The notes under the pieces are model-generated. The model did no database searches. It had not been told where the DNA came from and saw nothing but the letters and a program-made list of their open reading frames with translations. A program made the translations under genes and the position numbers. This document shows positions 44,153-53,367 of a DNA stretch of 64,000 nucleotides, piece by piece. Each line of letters begins with the position of its first letter. Within the stretch, counting starts at the first letter, position 1. The stretch is from the NCBI RefSeq assembly GCF_017115045.1, contig NZ_JABXKK010000108.1, forward strand, positions 1 to 64,000, given 5' to 3'. Source of the DNA: Nostoc sp. NMS8. GTDB taxonomy: Bacteria > Cyanobacteriota > Cyanobacteriia > Cyanobacteriales > Nostocaceae.

Positions 44153-44610
44153 ATTGCACTTTGACCTACCCAATTGCCAGTCTTGTCTGCAAAGAATTCA
44201 CACAACTCTATCAATGTTGCATCTGGATGTGCTTCAACTAATTCCCTTAACTCTACTTCAGCATTTGTTAAATGACTAAATTGTGGTTTTCCTCGCGGCT
44301 TGGGTTGTAAATTTCCTTCAAGTTTTTGTTGCTTTACAAGCTTTTGCACTAAACTCTTTGAGACGGAAAATATGTTAGCTACTTTCCTGATTGAGATATT
44401 TTTTTGAAGATGTGCCGCAACTATTTTTTCTCGAAGCTCGACAGAGTGGGACTTCATTTAAAGGTATTTATACTTTAATTTAGTGTACCTCATAATAGAC
44501 GCAAGTGCTGTATGCTTTAAGTGCTTCATGTACCGTAATACCTGCTGCAATCACTGCGGTTTGATCGCGATCGCAACTACATATAACCTTGCTGCTACCC
44601 ATCGTGCTGC

Positions 44611-46203
44611 TTAGGATTGGTGAGCATAAATCATGTGAGAAATAACTGGCGGTTCTTCGCCTTGATGAAAGGCAAAAACTCTTTCACGAACCTCTCGATC
44701 TGCTACCGTAAAGCGTTCATACTGACGTAAATGATCCACCCAAGACTCAACGATAAATGTCTCTAAATAACGATTCGGCACAGATGTATCATGAAAGATG
44801 CCCCAGCGAATTGCACCATCTCGTAGCCGCACCATTCGCAGAGCATGAATTGCTGTAATGAATTTCTCTGCTTGCTTTGGGTCAATATAATATTCAAGTG
44901 TGACTAAAACTGGCCCTTCTTCTGGTTGCAATTCAATTACTACTAGCGGTTCCGCCCGCCGTAATGCTGGGCCTAAATCAAGTTTTCCTGATAGCAAGCG
45001 GTAACGCCGTGCTGTGAATGTTCCCCCGACTAAGCCAATGGCAGCAACGAATAAGGCACTCGGCATTCCCCAATGTTCTGCCGCTACACCCCAAACAATG
45101 CTACCAATTGCTGAACCTCCTTGAAATACCATTTGATAAGTTCCTAGCGCCCGCGCCTGTACCCAAGCCGGAACCGCAAGCTGCACTGTAATATTCAAGC
45201 TGGATGTCATACTTGTCCAAGCAATTCCAGCCGCCACCAAAGCTAGCAACACCAAAGGTACGTTGTGAATGAATGCCAGTATTAATGTGGCAACTGCAAA
45301 CACCAGAGTTCCTGCAATCACAACTCCATCGGCTGTCAGATGTTGCCGCACTCGTGGCAGCAAAATCGCACCGATAATCGCCCCAAATCCAAAGCTACCG
45401 AGTAGTAAACCATACCCACCTGCTCCCTGTCGTAAATCCTGCTGTGCTACCAAAGGCAGCAACGCTAATAACGCACTCGTGCAACTAGTTAAAACAGCCG
45501 CACGAATTAACACGGCTTGCAAAGCGGGAGAAAAGCGGACATAACGAATACCAGCCCGCATAGAACCTAATACTCGCTCTGTGGGGAGAGCGCTTTCGTA
45601 AAACGGTTTGCGCTGCCAACGGTAAAGGATAATAATCACCCCAATAAAGGAAAGGGCATCAATTAAAAAGACGACTCCCGCATTTGCAGCTACTAGTATA
45701 AAACCTGCGATCGCAGGGCCAACTGCTCTTGCAATATTAAACCCAGCACTATTTAAAGCAATAGCAGCTATAAGTTCCGATCGCGGTACTAATTCTGGTA
45801 CAATTGCTTGCCAAGCTGGGCCATTCATTGCCGCTCCCATGTTCAGCAAAAACGTCAGCGCCAACAGTGACCACGGCGTAATCGTACCTGCAAAAATTAA
45901 TCCACTCAATATCAGTGCCGCAACCAGCATCCAGGCTTGCCAAAACAGCAGTAACCGACGGCGATCGAAAATATCTGCCGTTGCTCCGGCTGGTAGTCCT
46001 AACAGCAGCACTGGTAAAGTTGCGGCTGTTTGCATGAGTGCCACCAATAGGGGAGAGGTGGTGAGAGAAGTCATTAGCCAAGCTCCCGCCGTGTCCTCCA
46101 TCCAACCGCCAATGTTGGAGACAATTGAGGCAATCCAGCGATCGCGAAACAAAGATTTACGGAGCGGACTCCAAGCAGAGGTTGTCATGACTGCGCTATG
46201 CAC
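44611..46203 (-). CDS. MFS transporter (MFS_3/EntS-like) with C-terminal extra domain
   Basis: Twelve-helix major facilitator: DRWIASIVSNIGGWMEDTAGAW at the N-terminus, the loop motif ATADIFDRRRLL, VPELVPRSELIAAIALNSAGFNIARAVGPA and SLNITVQLAVPAWVQARALGTYQMVFQGG are those of the PF05977 group, which includes enterobactin exporters. Residues from about 420 are soluble (LVTLEYYIDPKQAEKFITAI..RDGAIRWGIFHD), resembling antibiotic biosynthesis monooxygenase-like folds. The start may be 46188 (MTTSAW). The substrate is unknown. Confidence 0.9.
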   Translation of the reverse strand: MHSAVMTTSAWSPLRKSLFRDRWIASIVSNIGGWMEDTAGAWLMTSLTTSPLLVALMQTAATLPVLLLGLPAGATADIFDRRRLLLFWQAWMLVAALILSGLIFAGTITPWSLLALTFLLNMGAAMNGPAWQAIVPELVPRSELIAAIALNSAGFNIARAVGPAIAGFILVAANAGVVFLIDALSFIGVIIILYRWQRKPFYESALPTERVLGSMRAGIRYVRFSPALQAVLIRAAVLTSCTSALLALLPLVAQQDLRQGAGGYGLLLGSFGFGAIIGAILLPRVRQHLTADGVVIAGTLVFAVATLILAFIHNVPLVLLALVAAGIAWTSMTSSLNITVQLAVPAWVQARALGTYQMVFQGGSAIGSIVWGVAAEHWGMPSALFVAAIGLVGGTFTARRYRLLSGKLDLGPALRRAEPLVVIELQPEEGPVLVTLEYYIDPKQAEKFITAIHALRMVRLRDGAIRWGIFHDTSVPNRYLETFIVESWVDHLRQYERFTVADREVRERVFAFHQGEEPPVISHMIYAHQS

Positions 46204-46375
46204 ATATTTACTTCAGCATTCGAGGAACGGGGTAATGGCAAGACACCCACCCTACAAGAAGAAGTAGTTGAGTATTTTTTATGCAGTCTTCATGCTACGC
46301 GTAGTTTGTTTTTTTGCAGTAGTACGCGCAGCGGACGCAAAGGAAAAGAAGATATGCTTAACTGAACTGTATTAC

Positions 46376-47095
46376 CTATGGAGTACTAGTTGGAGTTGGG
46401 GTACTAGTTGGAGTTGGGGTACTAGTTGAACTTCCAGGATTAGCAATAGCACGAACCTGTTGCAGATGTTCTTGGAGGGTTGGTAGTGCTTGAGCCGCAA
46501 ATGCTTTCACGTCTGGATCTTGTCCTTTTTGAGCTTCATTCTGAAATTCGGAGACATCTTTTTGATGACCTCGAAGCATCTCATTTATATATGCTTGATC
46601 GAATTTAGTACCAGAAAGCGCGGATAAGCGTTGCTCGGTTTGCTGATTTGTCCTACCGATAGTAGTTGGCAACGTGATACTTTTTTGAGTGGCTAACTGT
46701 TTGAGTTGATTATTCACCTGGGTATGATCTTGAACCATACGCTGTCCAAATTGTTTGACCGCATTGCTGCTTCCACGTTGTGATGCCAGTTGTCCTAGTC
46801 CGACTTCTGCTAAACCATCTTGAGCGGCATCAGTCACGAATCGTCTGTCTAAAGAACTGAGGTTATTTTGCCCTGATGTTCTTGGTGAGGTAGTTGGTGA
46901 GGCAGTTGGTGAGGCAGTTGGTGAGGTGGTTGGTGAGGCAGTTGGTGATGCAGTCTCAGTATTTTGTACAGGCACAGCAGATGGAGCTTCAGATGTATTC
47001 TGGTCATGGGGAGTAGTTGGTGTGCAACCAGTCGCCAGAGATAAGGCGATCGCTACTAAACCAGTAGAGAGTATTTTGAAGTTGGACATAATCAA
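46376..47095 (-). CDS. DUF4142 lipoprotein with Ser/Thr/Pro repeats
   Basis: A lipobox is seen in LSLATGCTPTT (Cys24), so it is a membrane lipoprotein. A low-complexity spacer of SPTASPTTSPTASPT repeats (12-bp DNA period) follows. The DUF4142 domain covers about residues 80-215: DRRFVTDAAQDGLAEVGLGQLASQ, VKQFGQRMVQDHTQVNNQLKQLA, FDQAYINEMLRGHQKDVSEF. The C-terminus is a second TPTPTSTP repeat (18-bp DNA period). DUF4142 proteins are ferritin-like four-helix bundles of unknown function, often stress-induced. The start may be 47089. Confidence 0.88.
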   Translation of the reverse strand: MIMSNFKILSTGLVAIALSLATGCTPTTPHDQNTSEAPSAVPVQNTETASPTASPTTSPTASPTASPTTSPRTSGQNNLSSLDRRFVTDAAQDGLAEVGLGQLASQRGSSNAVKQFGQRMVQDHTQVNNQLKQLATQKSITLPTTIGRTNQQTEQRLSALSGTKFDQAYINEMLRGHQKDVSEFQNEAQKGQDPDVKAFAAQALPTLQEHLQQVRAIANPGSSTSTPTPTSTPTPTSTP

Positions 47096-47295
47096 TGTTC
47101 TCCTTAGATAAAGCTATATTTTGAAACGTTGAATGAAAAACAAGTGCGATGGCATAACCGCCCGCTGGAAGCGATCGCACAGTAAGCTACAAACTAAGCC
47201 GATTAATGTGAACCAGATGCCGCCGATTTGTTAATTTAGCTACGATCATCTCTAGGTTTTATTCAGTAATTTACAGTTATGACTTATATGGATGT

Positions 47296-48366
47296 TTACC
47301 CCAGCCAAGCTGGATTCATGGCTGTACTATCATTTTGGGTTGTAGTTTTATATCGTTCGTACTGCCCTTTAGCTGCTGCCTCACGAGTACGCGCTAACAG
47401 TGCTGTAACTTGTGCTTGATCCATTGGCTTAAAGGTGCGGACTGCCTCAAACGCCTGGTCTAAGATTCTCGTGCTGTCGATGCCTGTAATTACTACTGAC
47501 GTTGGCAAATTCATTGCGTAATGCAGACACTCGATTGCACTGACGGTGTTGCTTCTGAGAATGTAAGATTCTCCGATGGATTTCATTCCCAGCACACCAA
47601 TGTTGTTTTTCACTAATACAGGTAAAACCTGATGTTCAAAACTTCTAAAATGGGCATCCATCACATTCAAAGGCATCTGCACGGTATCAAAACGGAAACC
47701 ATTTTGTGCCGCAGTTTCCAACATTTGCAAGTGAATCTGAGGATTTTTATGTCCTGTGAAACCAACATAGCGAATTTTGCCCGCTTTCTGGGCTTCCAAA
47801 ATTGCTTCCATTGCGCCACCAGGAGCAAATACGCGATCGGGGTCTTCAAAACGCAGTATTTCATGATGCTGCAATAAATCAATGTGATCAACCTGCAAAT
47901 CTTTGAGCGATTCATCAATCTGCATTTTGGCAGCGCCTTTGGTGCGACCGTCAATTTTTGTCATCAGGAAAACTTTTTGGCGATAACCATCCTTAAGAGC
48001 ATTTCCCATCCAACGGTGGCTACGTCCGTTGTTATAGTCCCAAGAGTTATCCATAAAGTTGATGCCGCGATCGATCGCACTGCGGATTAACTTGATACTT
48101 TCTTGCTCTTCTTGAATTTTTCCAATGTGATACCCCCCCAAGCCAATCACAGATACTTGTTCTCCAGTGCGTCCGAGGTTGCGATATAACATTTCACCGC
48201 GTCGAGTTGGAGTAGCTGAACTTTGGGCTAACAGTTGAGTATTTTCATCAACAGTTTTTGTTTGAGCGAGAATCGGTTGCAAAAATCCTTCCGAAACTGC
48301 AAGTCCTGCTGCCACTAATCCCGAAGCAGAAGCAGTTTTTAATAAGCTGCGTCTACTGATTTCCAT
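47296..48366 (-). CDS. Aldo/keto reductase with Tat signal
   Basis: MEISRRSLLKTASASGLVAAG is a canonical Tat signal, and the cleavage site is around FLQPILAQ. The AKR barrel follows: YRNLGRTGEQVSVIGLGG, MDNSWDYNNGRSHRWMG (catalytic Tyr-like position), FLMTKIDGR and HHEIL, consistent with a periplasmic AKR. It lacks the FeS tail of the 34265 protein. It is monocistronic; downstream is a terminator-poor gap to DUF4142. Confidence 0.88.
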   Translation of the reverse strand: MEISRRSLLKTASASGLVAAGLAVSEGFLQPILAQTKTVDENTQLLAQSSATPTRRGEMLYRNLGRTGEQVSVIGLGGYHIGKIQEEQESIKLIRSAIDRGINFMDNSWDYNNGRSHRWMGNALKDGYRQKVFLMTKIDGRTKGAAKMQIDESLKDLQVDHIDLLQHHEILRFEDPDRVFAPGGAMEAILEAQKAGKIRYVGFTGHKNPQIHLQMLETAAQNGFRFDTVQMPLNVMDAHFRSFEHQVLPVLVKNNIGVLGMKSIGESYILRSNTVSAIECLHYAMNLPTSVVITGIDSTRILDQAFEAVRTFKPMDQAQVTALLARTREAAAKGQYERYKTTTQNDSTAMNPAWLG

Positions 48367-48477
48367 AATTGTCTCCTACAAGTAACAACAGGAATGAGCC
48401 GTATACTATCACAGCAATCTGACATGGAGACTCTAACTAAGGTGTGTTTTGAAATGTACTCCGCAAGATACATTAAT

Positions 48478-48640
48478 AATGCAAGTCGATGCATTCACAA
48501 TGCCAGTCGATACATTCACAATGCCAGTCGATACATTCCCAATGCCAGTCAATACATTCCCAATGCCAGCCGATGCATTCACAATGCAAGTCGATGCATT
48601 CACAATGCAAGTCGATGCATTCACAATGCAAGTCGATGAA
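48478..48640. repeat. 21-bp tandem array, 7 full units
   Basis: Units begin AATGCAAGTCGATGC or AATGCCAGTCGATAC and recur every 21 bp from 48478 to 48624, with a partial last unit. Each contains GCATTC and TGC-rich half-palindromes. It lies between an aldo/keto reductase gene and a hypothetical gene. Open frames in all phases are a product of the period. Confidence 0.9.
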
Positions 48641-48754
48641 TTGCAAAAACTTACCCTTATTTAAGATTACCTAATTTAAATTTTGGTCTTACTGATGATA
48701 GATTTTTTGTTTTAATGGGTACATTAAATATAGATTATACTACTGTATCCATTT

Positions 48755-49126
48755 ATGACTATCCAAGACATAACACGCCGTTTACGTCCTCAAACCATTA
48801 GTCAAGATATTGACTCATTCCACGGCTTGCAAACCGTCAGCACCTATAACACAACTCGTGCTGATGCCTCAGCTGCAAACTTACAGGAAGTTTATCAGAC
48901 GATGTTGATTTCTCAGCAAACCGAAACTGAGAAACTAGCTTTATACCGTGCGGCGGCTGATGCTGCCCGATTAGCAGAGTGGGAATTTCATAATGCTGTA
49001 TTAGCGATGAAAGAAGTTGTACGCGGGCAATATGGCTCAGATAGCGATCAAGCTCAAGCAGTAGGACTGAAGAAAAAATCAGACCGCAAGCGTCCTTCGC
49101 GTAAAAAAACAGTTGCGATCGCGTAA
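48755..49126 (+). CDS. Hypothetical protein, 123 aa
   Basis: A mostly helical, soluble protein: MTIQDITRRLRPQTISQD, then ADASAANLQEVYQTMLISQQTETEKLALYRAAADAARLAEWEFHNAVLAMKEVVRGQYGSDSDQAQ and a strongly basic tail KKKSDRKRPSRKK. The pattern suggests a small filament-like or DNA-interacting helical protein of cyanobacteria; I cannot name the family. The Ala/Glu-rich central helix may dimerise. It starts with ATG 114 bp after the repeat array. Confidence 0.6.
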   Translation: MTIQDITRRLRPQTISQDIDSFHGLQTVSTYNTTRADASAANLQEVYQTMLISQQTETEKLALYRAAADAARLAEWEFHNAVLAMKEVVRGQYGSDSDQAQAVGLKKKSDRKRPSRKKTVAIA

Positions 49127-49306
49127 CTACCCGCCGGAAGCGATCGCAAGCTAATCAACTTGATTGAGTTTGAAAATTAGCGATGCCTACGGCTGGCTAC
49201 GCCTACGCATTTGCAGTATTTGGCGTTGCAGTTGATGAGAGATGCGATCGCGCTGTTCTGTAGCCGATCCTATACCTCAGTTGAATGATCAAGATAATCA
49301 GGAAGC

Positions 49307-50692
49307 TTATCTATTAGGTTTCCTTCTGTAGTGTGCCCTTACAGGGGTTCCATCTTCTCGAGTATAGGCATCAATATATACATAATCACTTTGATTAGAA
49401 ATCTTCTCATATTCTTTTACTGAAACTGTTTTTTTGGTCGCAACTTGTTTAACAGATGGTTGTGGTGTTTTATAGGTGAGGCTAGTAGATTGCGCTCGAT
49501 TAGTCTGGGAAAGATTTTTTATTTGTTCCCTTAAGCTAGCTATTTCATTTTGTTGCTGCTGATAGTGTTTATATAGTGTCTGGTATTGTAATTGCAACTC
49601 TGATTTCTGAGAATTCAATTGAGACTTTTCGCTTTGTAAGTTCTCAACGTCAGATTCCTTGCTTCGGGCATAAACAACAATATCTTGAATTCTTTTCTGT
49701 AAATCTGATTTCTCTTGATTCAGTTGAGACAATTGATTTTGTAAGTTACTAACTTGAGCTTTTTTTTCTCGATCAATCTCTCTTGAATTCTGAATGTCTC
49801 TTTGGAAATTAGATATTGAATTTTGCAAGCTATCTATTTGAGCTTGTTTTTTTTGAGCTAACTCTGTTAAATCTTGGGTGTTCTTTCGTAAAACAGCTAT
49901 ATCAGCATCACGCTCAGATATAGCTTTATGTAAAGCAGAGATATTTTTAGTAAGATTAGAAATTTCCTGTATACGCTTATTTAAATCGTTAGTATTATTT
50001 TGTCTACTTCTAAGTAAACTGTTAAATTGCTCAGATAAAAGATTGATTCGAGAACGCAACTCGTTAACGAGTGCTTGATAACTACTATCAGTTCTAGACC
50101 TGTCAGATCCTAAAACCAGTTTTGCTGATAAAACCTTGATTAAATCATCAATTTTATAAGCAAGACGAAGACGATATGGACTAATATGATTAGCGTTTTG
50201 TGCTATTTCTACAGCTATTCTTTCAATTACTTGTGAAAGAATAAATTGTGAGGATTGCTTGCTTCTTGCAAAAATAACTAGATTAGTTACAATTGTATCG
50301 AGTCGTTCATAATCCTTTTCAGCCTGACTAGCTAAAAGAGAACGAGCGATCTTCTGTATACCTGCAAAAACTTGGTATCTCTTAGGTTTTCTAGGTTCTA
50401 ATTCTTGGGTAATTTCGCTTCGTTTATATTCTAATGCCTCAAGTGTCCTTGCTATTTTTTCAGGATTTGCAGTAGGATCTTCACCGAAACGTTCTAAGAT
50501 ACCTTGGTAAAGCCAAGCTTGAGATTCTAACTTATTCAGTTTTTGAACTTGCTGTTGATTATCTGCTTGAGAGAATATATCTGTTTTTTGTAACTTTTGT
50601 TGTAAGCTGTTAATCTTTGCTGAAATAGTACCTTTGAAACAAGCAAGCAATAACTCTAAGGCTTGACCAAAAGGAAAAGAATAGTCAGCCAA
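49307..50692 (-). CDS. Membrane-anchored long coiled-coil protein with no clear start
   Basis: After a helical region (about 15-200), residues 205-400 form a long coiled coil (repeats of ISNLTKNISALHK, LAQKKQAQIDSLQNSIS, LQNQLSQLNQEKSDLQK). The C-terminus is KTVSVKEYEKISN.. and DGTPVRAHYRRKPNR. The only canonical start (TTG 50692) cuts the frame just after a hydrophobic segment VKVVVFLIGSLVFWVFFGWL. The same frame is open to a TAG near 50840 without ATG, GTG or TTG. It is therefore probably longer, perhaps joined to the preceding 121-aa gene through a frameshift. Function is unknown. Confidence 0.7.
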   Translation of the reverse strand: MADYSFPFGQALELLLACFKGTISAKINSLQQKLQKTDIFSQADNQQQVQKLNKLESQAWLYQGILERFGEDPTANPEKIARTLEALEYKRSEITQELEPRKPKRYQVFAGIQKIARSLLASQAEKDYERLDTIVTNLVIFARSKQSSQFILSQVIERIAVEIAQNANHISPYRLRLAYKIDDLIKVLSAKLVLGSDRSRTDSSYQALVNELRSRINLLSEQFNSLLRSRQNNTNDLNKRIQEISNLTKNISALHKAISERDADIAVLRKNTQDLTELAQKKQAQIDSLQNSISNFQRDIQNSREIDREKKAQVSNLQNQLSQLNQEKSDLQKRIQDIVVYARSKESDVENLQSEKSQLNSQKSELQLQYQTLYKHYQQQQNEIASLREQIKNLSQTNRAQSTSLTYKTPQPSVKQVATKKTVSVKEYEKISNQSDYVYIDAYTREDGTPVRAHYRRKPNR

Positions 50693-50822
50693 CCAACCAA
50701 AGAAAACCCAGAAAACTAGAGAACCTATCAGAAATACGACTACTTTAACGTAGTTGTAAAACCTGTTAAGTAAGTTTCTATTGTCTTCCAGGTCTGAACT
50801 TTGTAGGTCAAAGTAAAACTGA

Positions 50823-51188
50823 TTAACGAAAAAGTTGCTGACCTATTTGTTGACCTATAACTGTACCAGGATTGTTATTAACGTTGAGGTTTACACCTGA
50901 TTGAGTATTCTGAGAGACATTAGAGGTATTCTGTATCTGCTGGTACTGACTAACTAGTCTCTCTAAGTCCTCTTGAAATGTTTTGTCAGATTCAGCTTCA
51001 CTCACAAGCGCAGCTTCTAAAAGCTTTGGTTCTTGTTTAGCCTTCTCAAGCTGAAGTCTCCCTTGAAATCTTGCTTTCAAGAAATCTAAGATATCTGCTC
51101 CAGCTTTCTCTAAAGTACCACCTGTAGCTTTATCAAGTGCATAAAGTACTATATTCACTGCTTGCAAAGCCAGCACAGATAAATCCAT
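50823..51188 (-). CDS. Small protein with Asn/Gly/Gln amyloid-like tail
   Basis: A 121-aa protein. MDLSVLALQAVNIVLYALDKATGGTLEKAGADILDFLKARFQ is helical, followed by a coiled coil (EKAKQEPKLLEAALVSEAESDKTFQEDLERLVSQYQQIQN). The C-terminus VNLNVNNNPGTVIGQQIGQQLFR resembles amyloid-signalling (RHIM/BASS-like) motifs found on bacterial NLR and effector partners. The stop is 131 bp from the next gene's earliest start. If one T of the TTTTT at 50829-50833 (minus) were lost, the frame would run into the coiled-coil gene. Confidence 0.6.
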   Translation of the reverse strand: MDLSVLALQAVNIVLYALDKATGGTLEKAGADILDFLKARFQGRLQLEKAKQEPKLLEAALVSEAESDKTFQEDLERLVSQYQQIQNTSNVSQNTQSGVNLNVNNNPGTVIGQQIGQQLFR

Positions 51189-51353
51189 GTCTGTAGTAAT
51201 CCTGATTTAATCCCTATCAATTTATAGCACATTCCTACAAAGTCTCCCACAGAAAACAGAGTTAAAAAGCGATTGTATTGACGACCGACAATGCGATCGC
51301 ATCTCTTATAAACCGATGCAATCGCGTCATTCCTGAAAGCTCAACGGCAGCAA

Positions 51354-52292
51354 TTAATCTCTTGCGCTCATATCTTGCATTTTCTGATTGCTCGGACGCT
51401 CCAACTCCAAATCATCCCAAGAAACTGGATCTTCTACTGGTTCTAAATGAGTTGTAACGTGAGTTGAAGGCAGCACCCCAAGAATAGCAAGCTCAATTGC
51501 CTCGCATAAATCATGCCCTTGTTGCACTGTCCAAGATCCAGGCACAAGAACATGAAAGGAAACAAAGCGGCGGGTTCCAGCAGTACGGGTTCGTAAGGCA
51601 TGAAATTGGATATCTTGACGTTTGTACTCGTTAAGGATGCTCTTAATTGCGTCAATTTCTTTTTTAGGCAAAGCTGCATCCAGTAACGCGCTACTGGTTT
51701 CCCGCAGCAAACGAAATCCTGTCCAAGTAATATTTGCTGCTACTATCAGCGCGACAATTGGATCGAATACGAGAGTGCCTGTTAGCTTGACGAGTAAGAT
51801 TCCAACTATCACACCACCCGAAGTCACCACATCGGTAAACAGATGGTGAGCATCAGCCCTCAGTGTAATGGAACGCAACCGTCGCCCTGCTCGTAGCAAG
51901 ATAAAGGCAACAACGCCGTTGATTGCGGTTGCAAATAGGGAGAGTGTCAACCCGAATCCTAACTGTGTTAATGGTTCTGGATGCAACAAGCGTCCCCAAG
52001 CTTCAACAGCAATGCTAATCGCTGCCACTATAATCAACGCACCTTCTGCACCACTGGAGAAGTATTCGGCTTTAGAATGCCCAAAGGCGTGTTCGGCATC
52101 GGCTGGTTTATCAGCGTAGGTCAATGCCCATAAAGCGACCAATGCAGCTAGGAGATTTACAATTGATTCAATAGCATCTGAAAGCAAACCTACTGACCCG
52201 GTTAGCTGGTAAGCGCCGAATTTTAGGGCAATAGTGATGATTGCCGCTGCAATCGACAAGAAAGCGTAGGATCGGGCTGTTGGACTACTCAT
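51354..52292 (-). CDS. Cation diffusion facilitator (CDF) transporter
   Basis: A proton-driven divalent metal exporter. Six transmembrane segments; the TM2 site GLLSDAIESIVNLLAAL, the HAFGHSKAEYFSS loop, and the TM5 ADAHHLFTDVVTSGGV site (H/D) are seen. The C-terminal cytoplasmic domain has VHALRTRTAG-like QFHALRTRTAGTRRFVSFHVLVPG. An upstream extension to 52457 reads through the GACGCGATAAATC repeat, so I chose ATG at 52292 (MSSPTARSYAF). Metal specificity is undetermined. TetR follows upstream but points the same way after a repeat. Confidence 0.9.
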   Translation of the reverse strand: MSSPTARSYAFLSIAAAIITIALKFGAYQLTGSVGLLSDAIESIVNLLAALVALWALTYADKPADAEHAFGHSKAEYFSSGAEGALIIVAAISIAVEAWGRLLHPEPLTQLGFGLTLSLFATAINGVVAFILLRAGRRLRSITLRADAHHLFTDVVTSGGVIVGILLVKLTGTLVFDPIVALIVAANITWTGFRLLRETSSALLDAALPKKEIDAIKSILNEYKRQDIQFHALRTRTAGTRRFVSFHVLVPGSWTVQQGHDLCEAIELAILGVLPSTHVTTHLEPVEDPVSWDDLELERPSNQKMQDMSARD

Positions 52293-52388
52293 CTCGGTCA
52301 CGGACGTAATTACAGTGATTCCCAGATAAGAGTACCAAATTTTACTTGACTGGTCATCAGTCCTGAGTCTTCTACTGATTGATATTTC

Positions 52389-52444
52389 AAGACGCGATAA
52401 ATCCAAGACGCGATAAATCGCGTCTCTACAAGTCTCTACAAGTG
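52389..52444. repeat. Duplicated GACGCGATAAATC dispersed repeat
   Basis: Contains two copies of AAGACGCGATAAATC in a row and CGCGTCTCTACAAG twice. It is the same family as 27527-27615 and 55495-55576. It lies at the 5' edge of the CDF gene. Confidence 0.65.
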
Positions 52445-52607
52445 TATTGGTTGACAACGCGTCCTAGATTCGGGTCTATTACCGCATGTTTCATTAGCGC
52501 CATTAAATCATTAGACATCTCCATAAATTAAAGATGCGTTACCCAGAACCCTTGTAGAAACGTAGTACTGTTATGTTTATACATTCTTTTTCGGAGATGT
52601 CTATTGT

Positions 52608-53264
52608 CTAATTTGGCTCACGGCTGACATCTGCATTGACAACTAACAGAGGATTAGTACTGATACCACGCACAAAAATATCTACACAGGTTTCGATATA
52701 GTCCTCACAGCTATAGTTGCCTTGATTGAATTTGACAGTGCGGCATAGCATTCCAGCTAACAACATTCCTGTAAACATATCCACTGCCGGAAACGGATCG
52801 AGGTCTGCTCTAACAGTGCCTCGTTTCTGACTCGATTGCAGGTAAGCTACAAGTTTCTCCCCTAATGGCTTGGCAGCTTCTTGAATCACTTGTTTGGCTG
52901 CCTCAGGATGACGTTTGGCTTCTCCAATGAAGGTACGAATTAAGTCTTCCTGTGCCTCTAGCATCGTATTGTAAAGATAGGCATACTGTCTTAAATCAAT
53001 TTTTAGATCCTGCGTCCAGGCTTCGGGATGTGCAAGGGCTTCTGTCTGGAGTGCCAAAGCATTTTTCATTACTGCTCCCAGAAGTTGTTCTTTGCTAGCA
53101 AAGTGGCGAAATAAAGTCACCTCATTCACACCAGCAACACGGGCTATTTCACGGGTAGTTGCTCCTTGAACACCTAAACTAGCAAATACCTGCAAGGCAG
53201 CTTCTATCAAACGTGTACGGGTAAGAGTTGATGAACGGATGGTTTTATGCATTGATGCTGGCAA
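52608..53264 (-). CDS. TetR/AcrR family regulator
   Basis: The N-terminal HTH (residues about 12-60) is LTRTRLIEAALQVFASLGVQGATTREIARVAGVNEVTLFRHFASKEQLL. The C-terminal ligand domain has QAHPEAWTQDLKIDLRQYA and FIGEAKRHPEAAKQVI, with a dimer-type tail. It is upstream of the CDF gene on the same strand by 300 bp and may regulate it or a nearby exporter; no palindromic operator was identified with confidence. The start may be one of the first Met residues (MPASMHKTIRSS). Confidence 0.88.
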   Translation of the reverse strand: MPASMHKTIRSSTLTRTRLIEAALQVFASLGVQGATTREIARVAGVNEVTLFRHFASKEQLLGAVMKNALALQTEALAHPEAWTQDLKIDLRQYAYLYNTMLEAQEDLIRTFIGEAKRHPEAAKQVIQEAAKPLGEKLVAYLQSSQKRGTVRADLDPFPAVDMFTGMLLAGMLCRTVKFNQGNYSCEDYIETCVDIFVRGISTNPLLVVNADVSREPN

Positions 53265-53367
53265 GTACTTACTTCAATAATATGTTATGTAGAAAAGGCG
53301 GTTGTAACTTGGGAAAAAAATAATCGTGATGCCAGCATTTTTAAAGTTATTAAAAATCTTTACCCTC

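Larger units (their letters stand above)
42387..44457 (-). pseudogene. IS630-family transposase, disrupted by IS insertion and frameshift
   Basis: The N-terminal part (44457-44155) has MKSHSVELREKIVAAHLQ and a helix-turn-helix (IRKVANIFSVSKSLVQKLVK), ending at GNWVGQSA where the IS5 element enters. Beyond the insertion the frame resumes MCRALHKLGLNRKKK, continues to FLDETGVLLGLT (the first DDE Asp), then is frameshifted near 42855. The C-terminal part has MDNLSAHK and SPDFNPIELWWSQLK (second Asp and Glu). Removing the insertion restores VGQSAMCRAL exactly. Confidence 0.85.
42390..44492 (-). mobile_element. IS630-family insertion sequence, interrupted
   Basis: Inverted ends TGAGGTACA (42390-42398) and TGTACCTCA (44484-44492) are each flanked by TA, the IS630/mariner target. 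It carries a broken transposase on the minus strand and a later IS5-type insertion at 43036-44152. Confidence 0.8.
42336..44602 (-). pseudogene. Transketolase C-terminal fragment split by insertion sequences
   Basis: Minus strand 44602-44495 encodes DRDQTAVIAAGITVHEALKAY. After the insertions, 42387-42336 encodes LYQHLKDEGITVR. Together these match the transketolase C-terminal domain pattern (DQ.TVI.AG.T.HEAL.A...L..EGI.VR). The fragment is bounded on one side by the MFS stop region and on the other by a dispersed repeat. The assignment is by eye; sequence at the IS630 junction is not a clean join. Confidence 0.5.

Noticed and set aside
48394..48674. Several overlapping frames in the third repeat array
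   Set aside because: All phases are open through the array; no evidence for translation.
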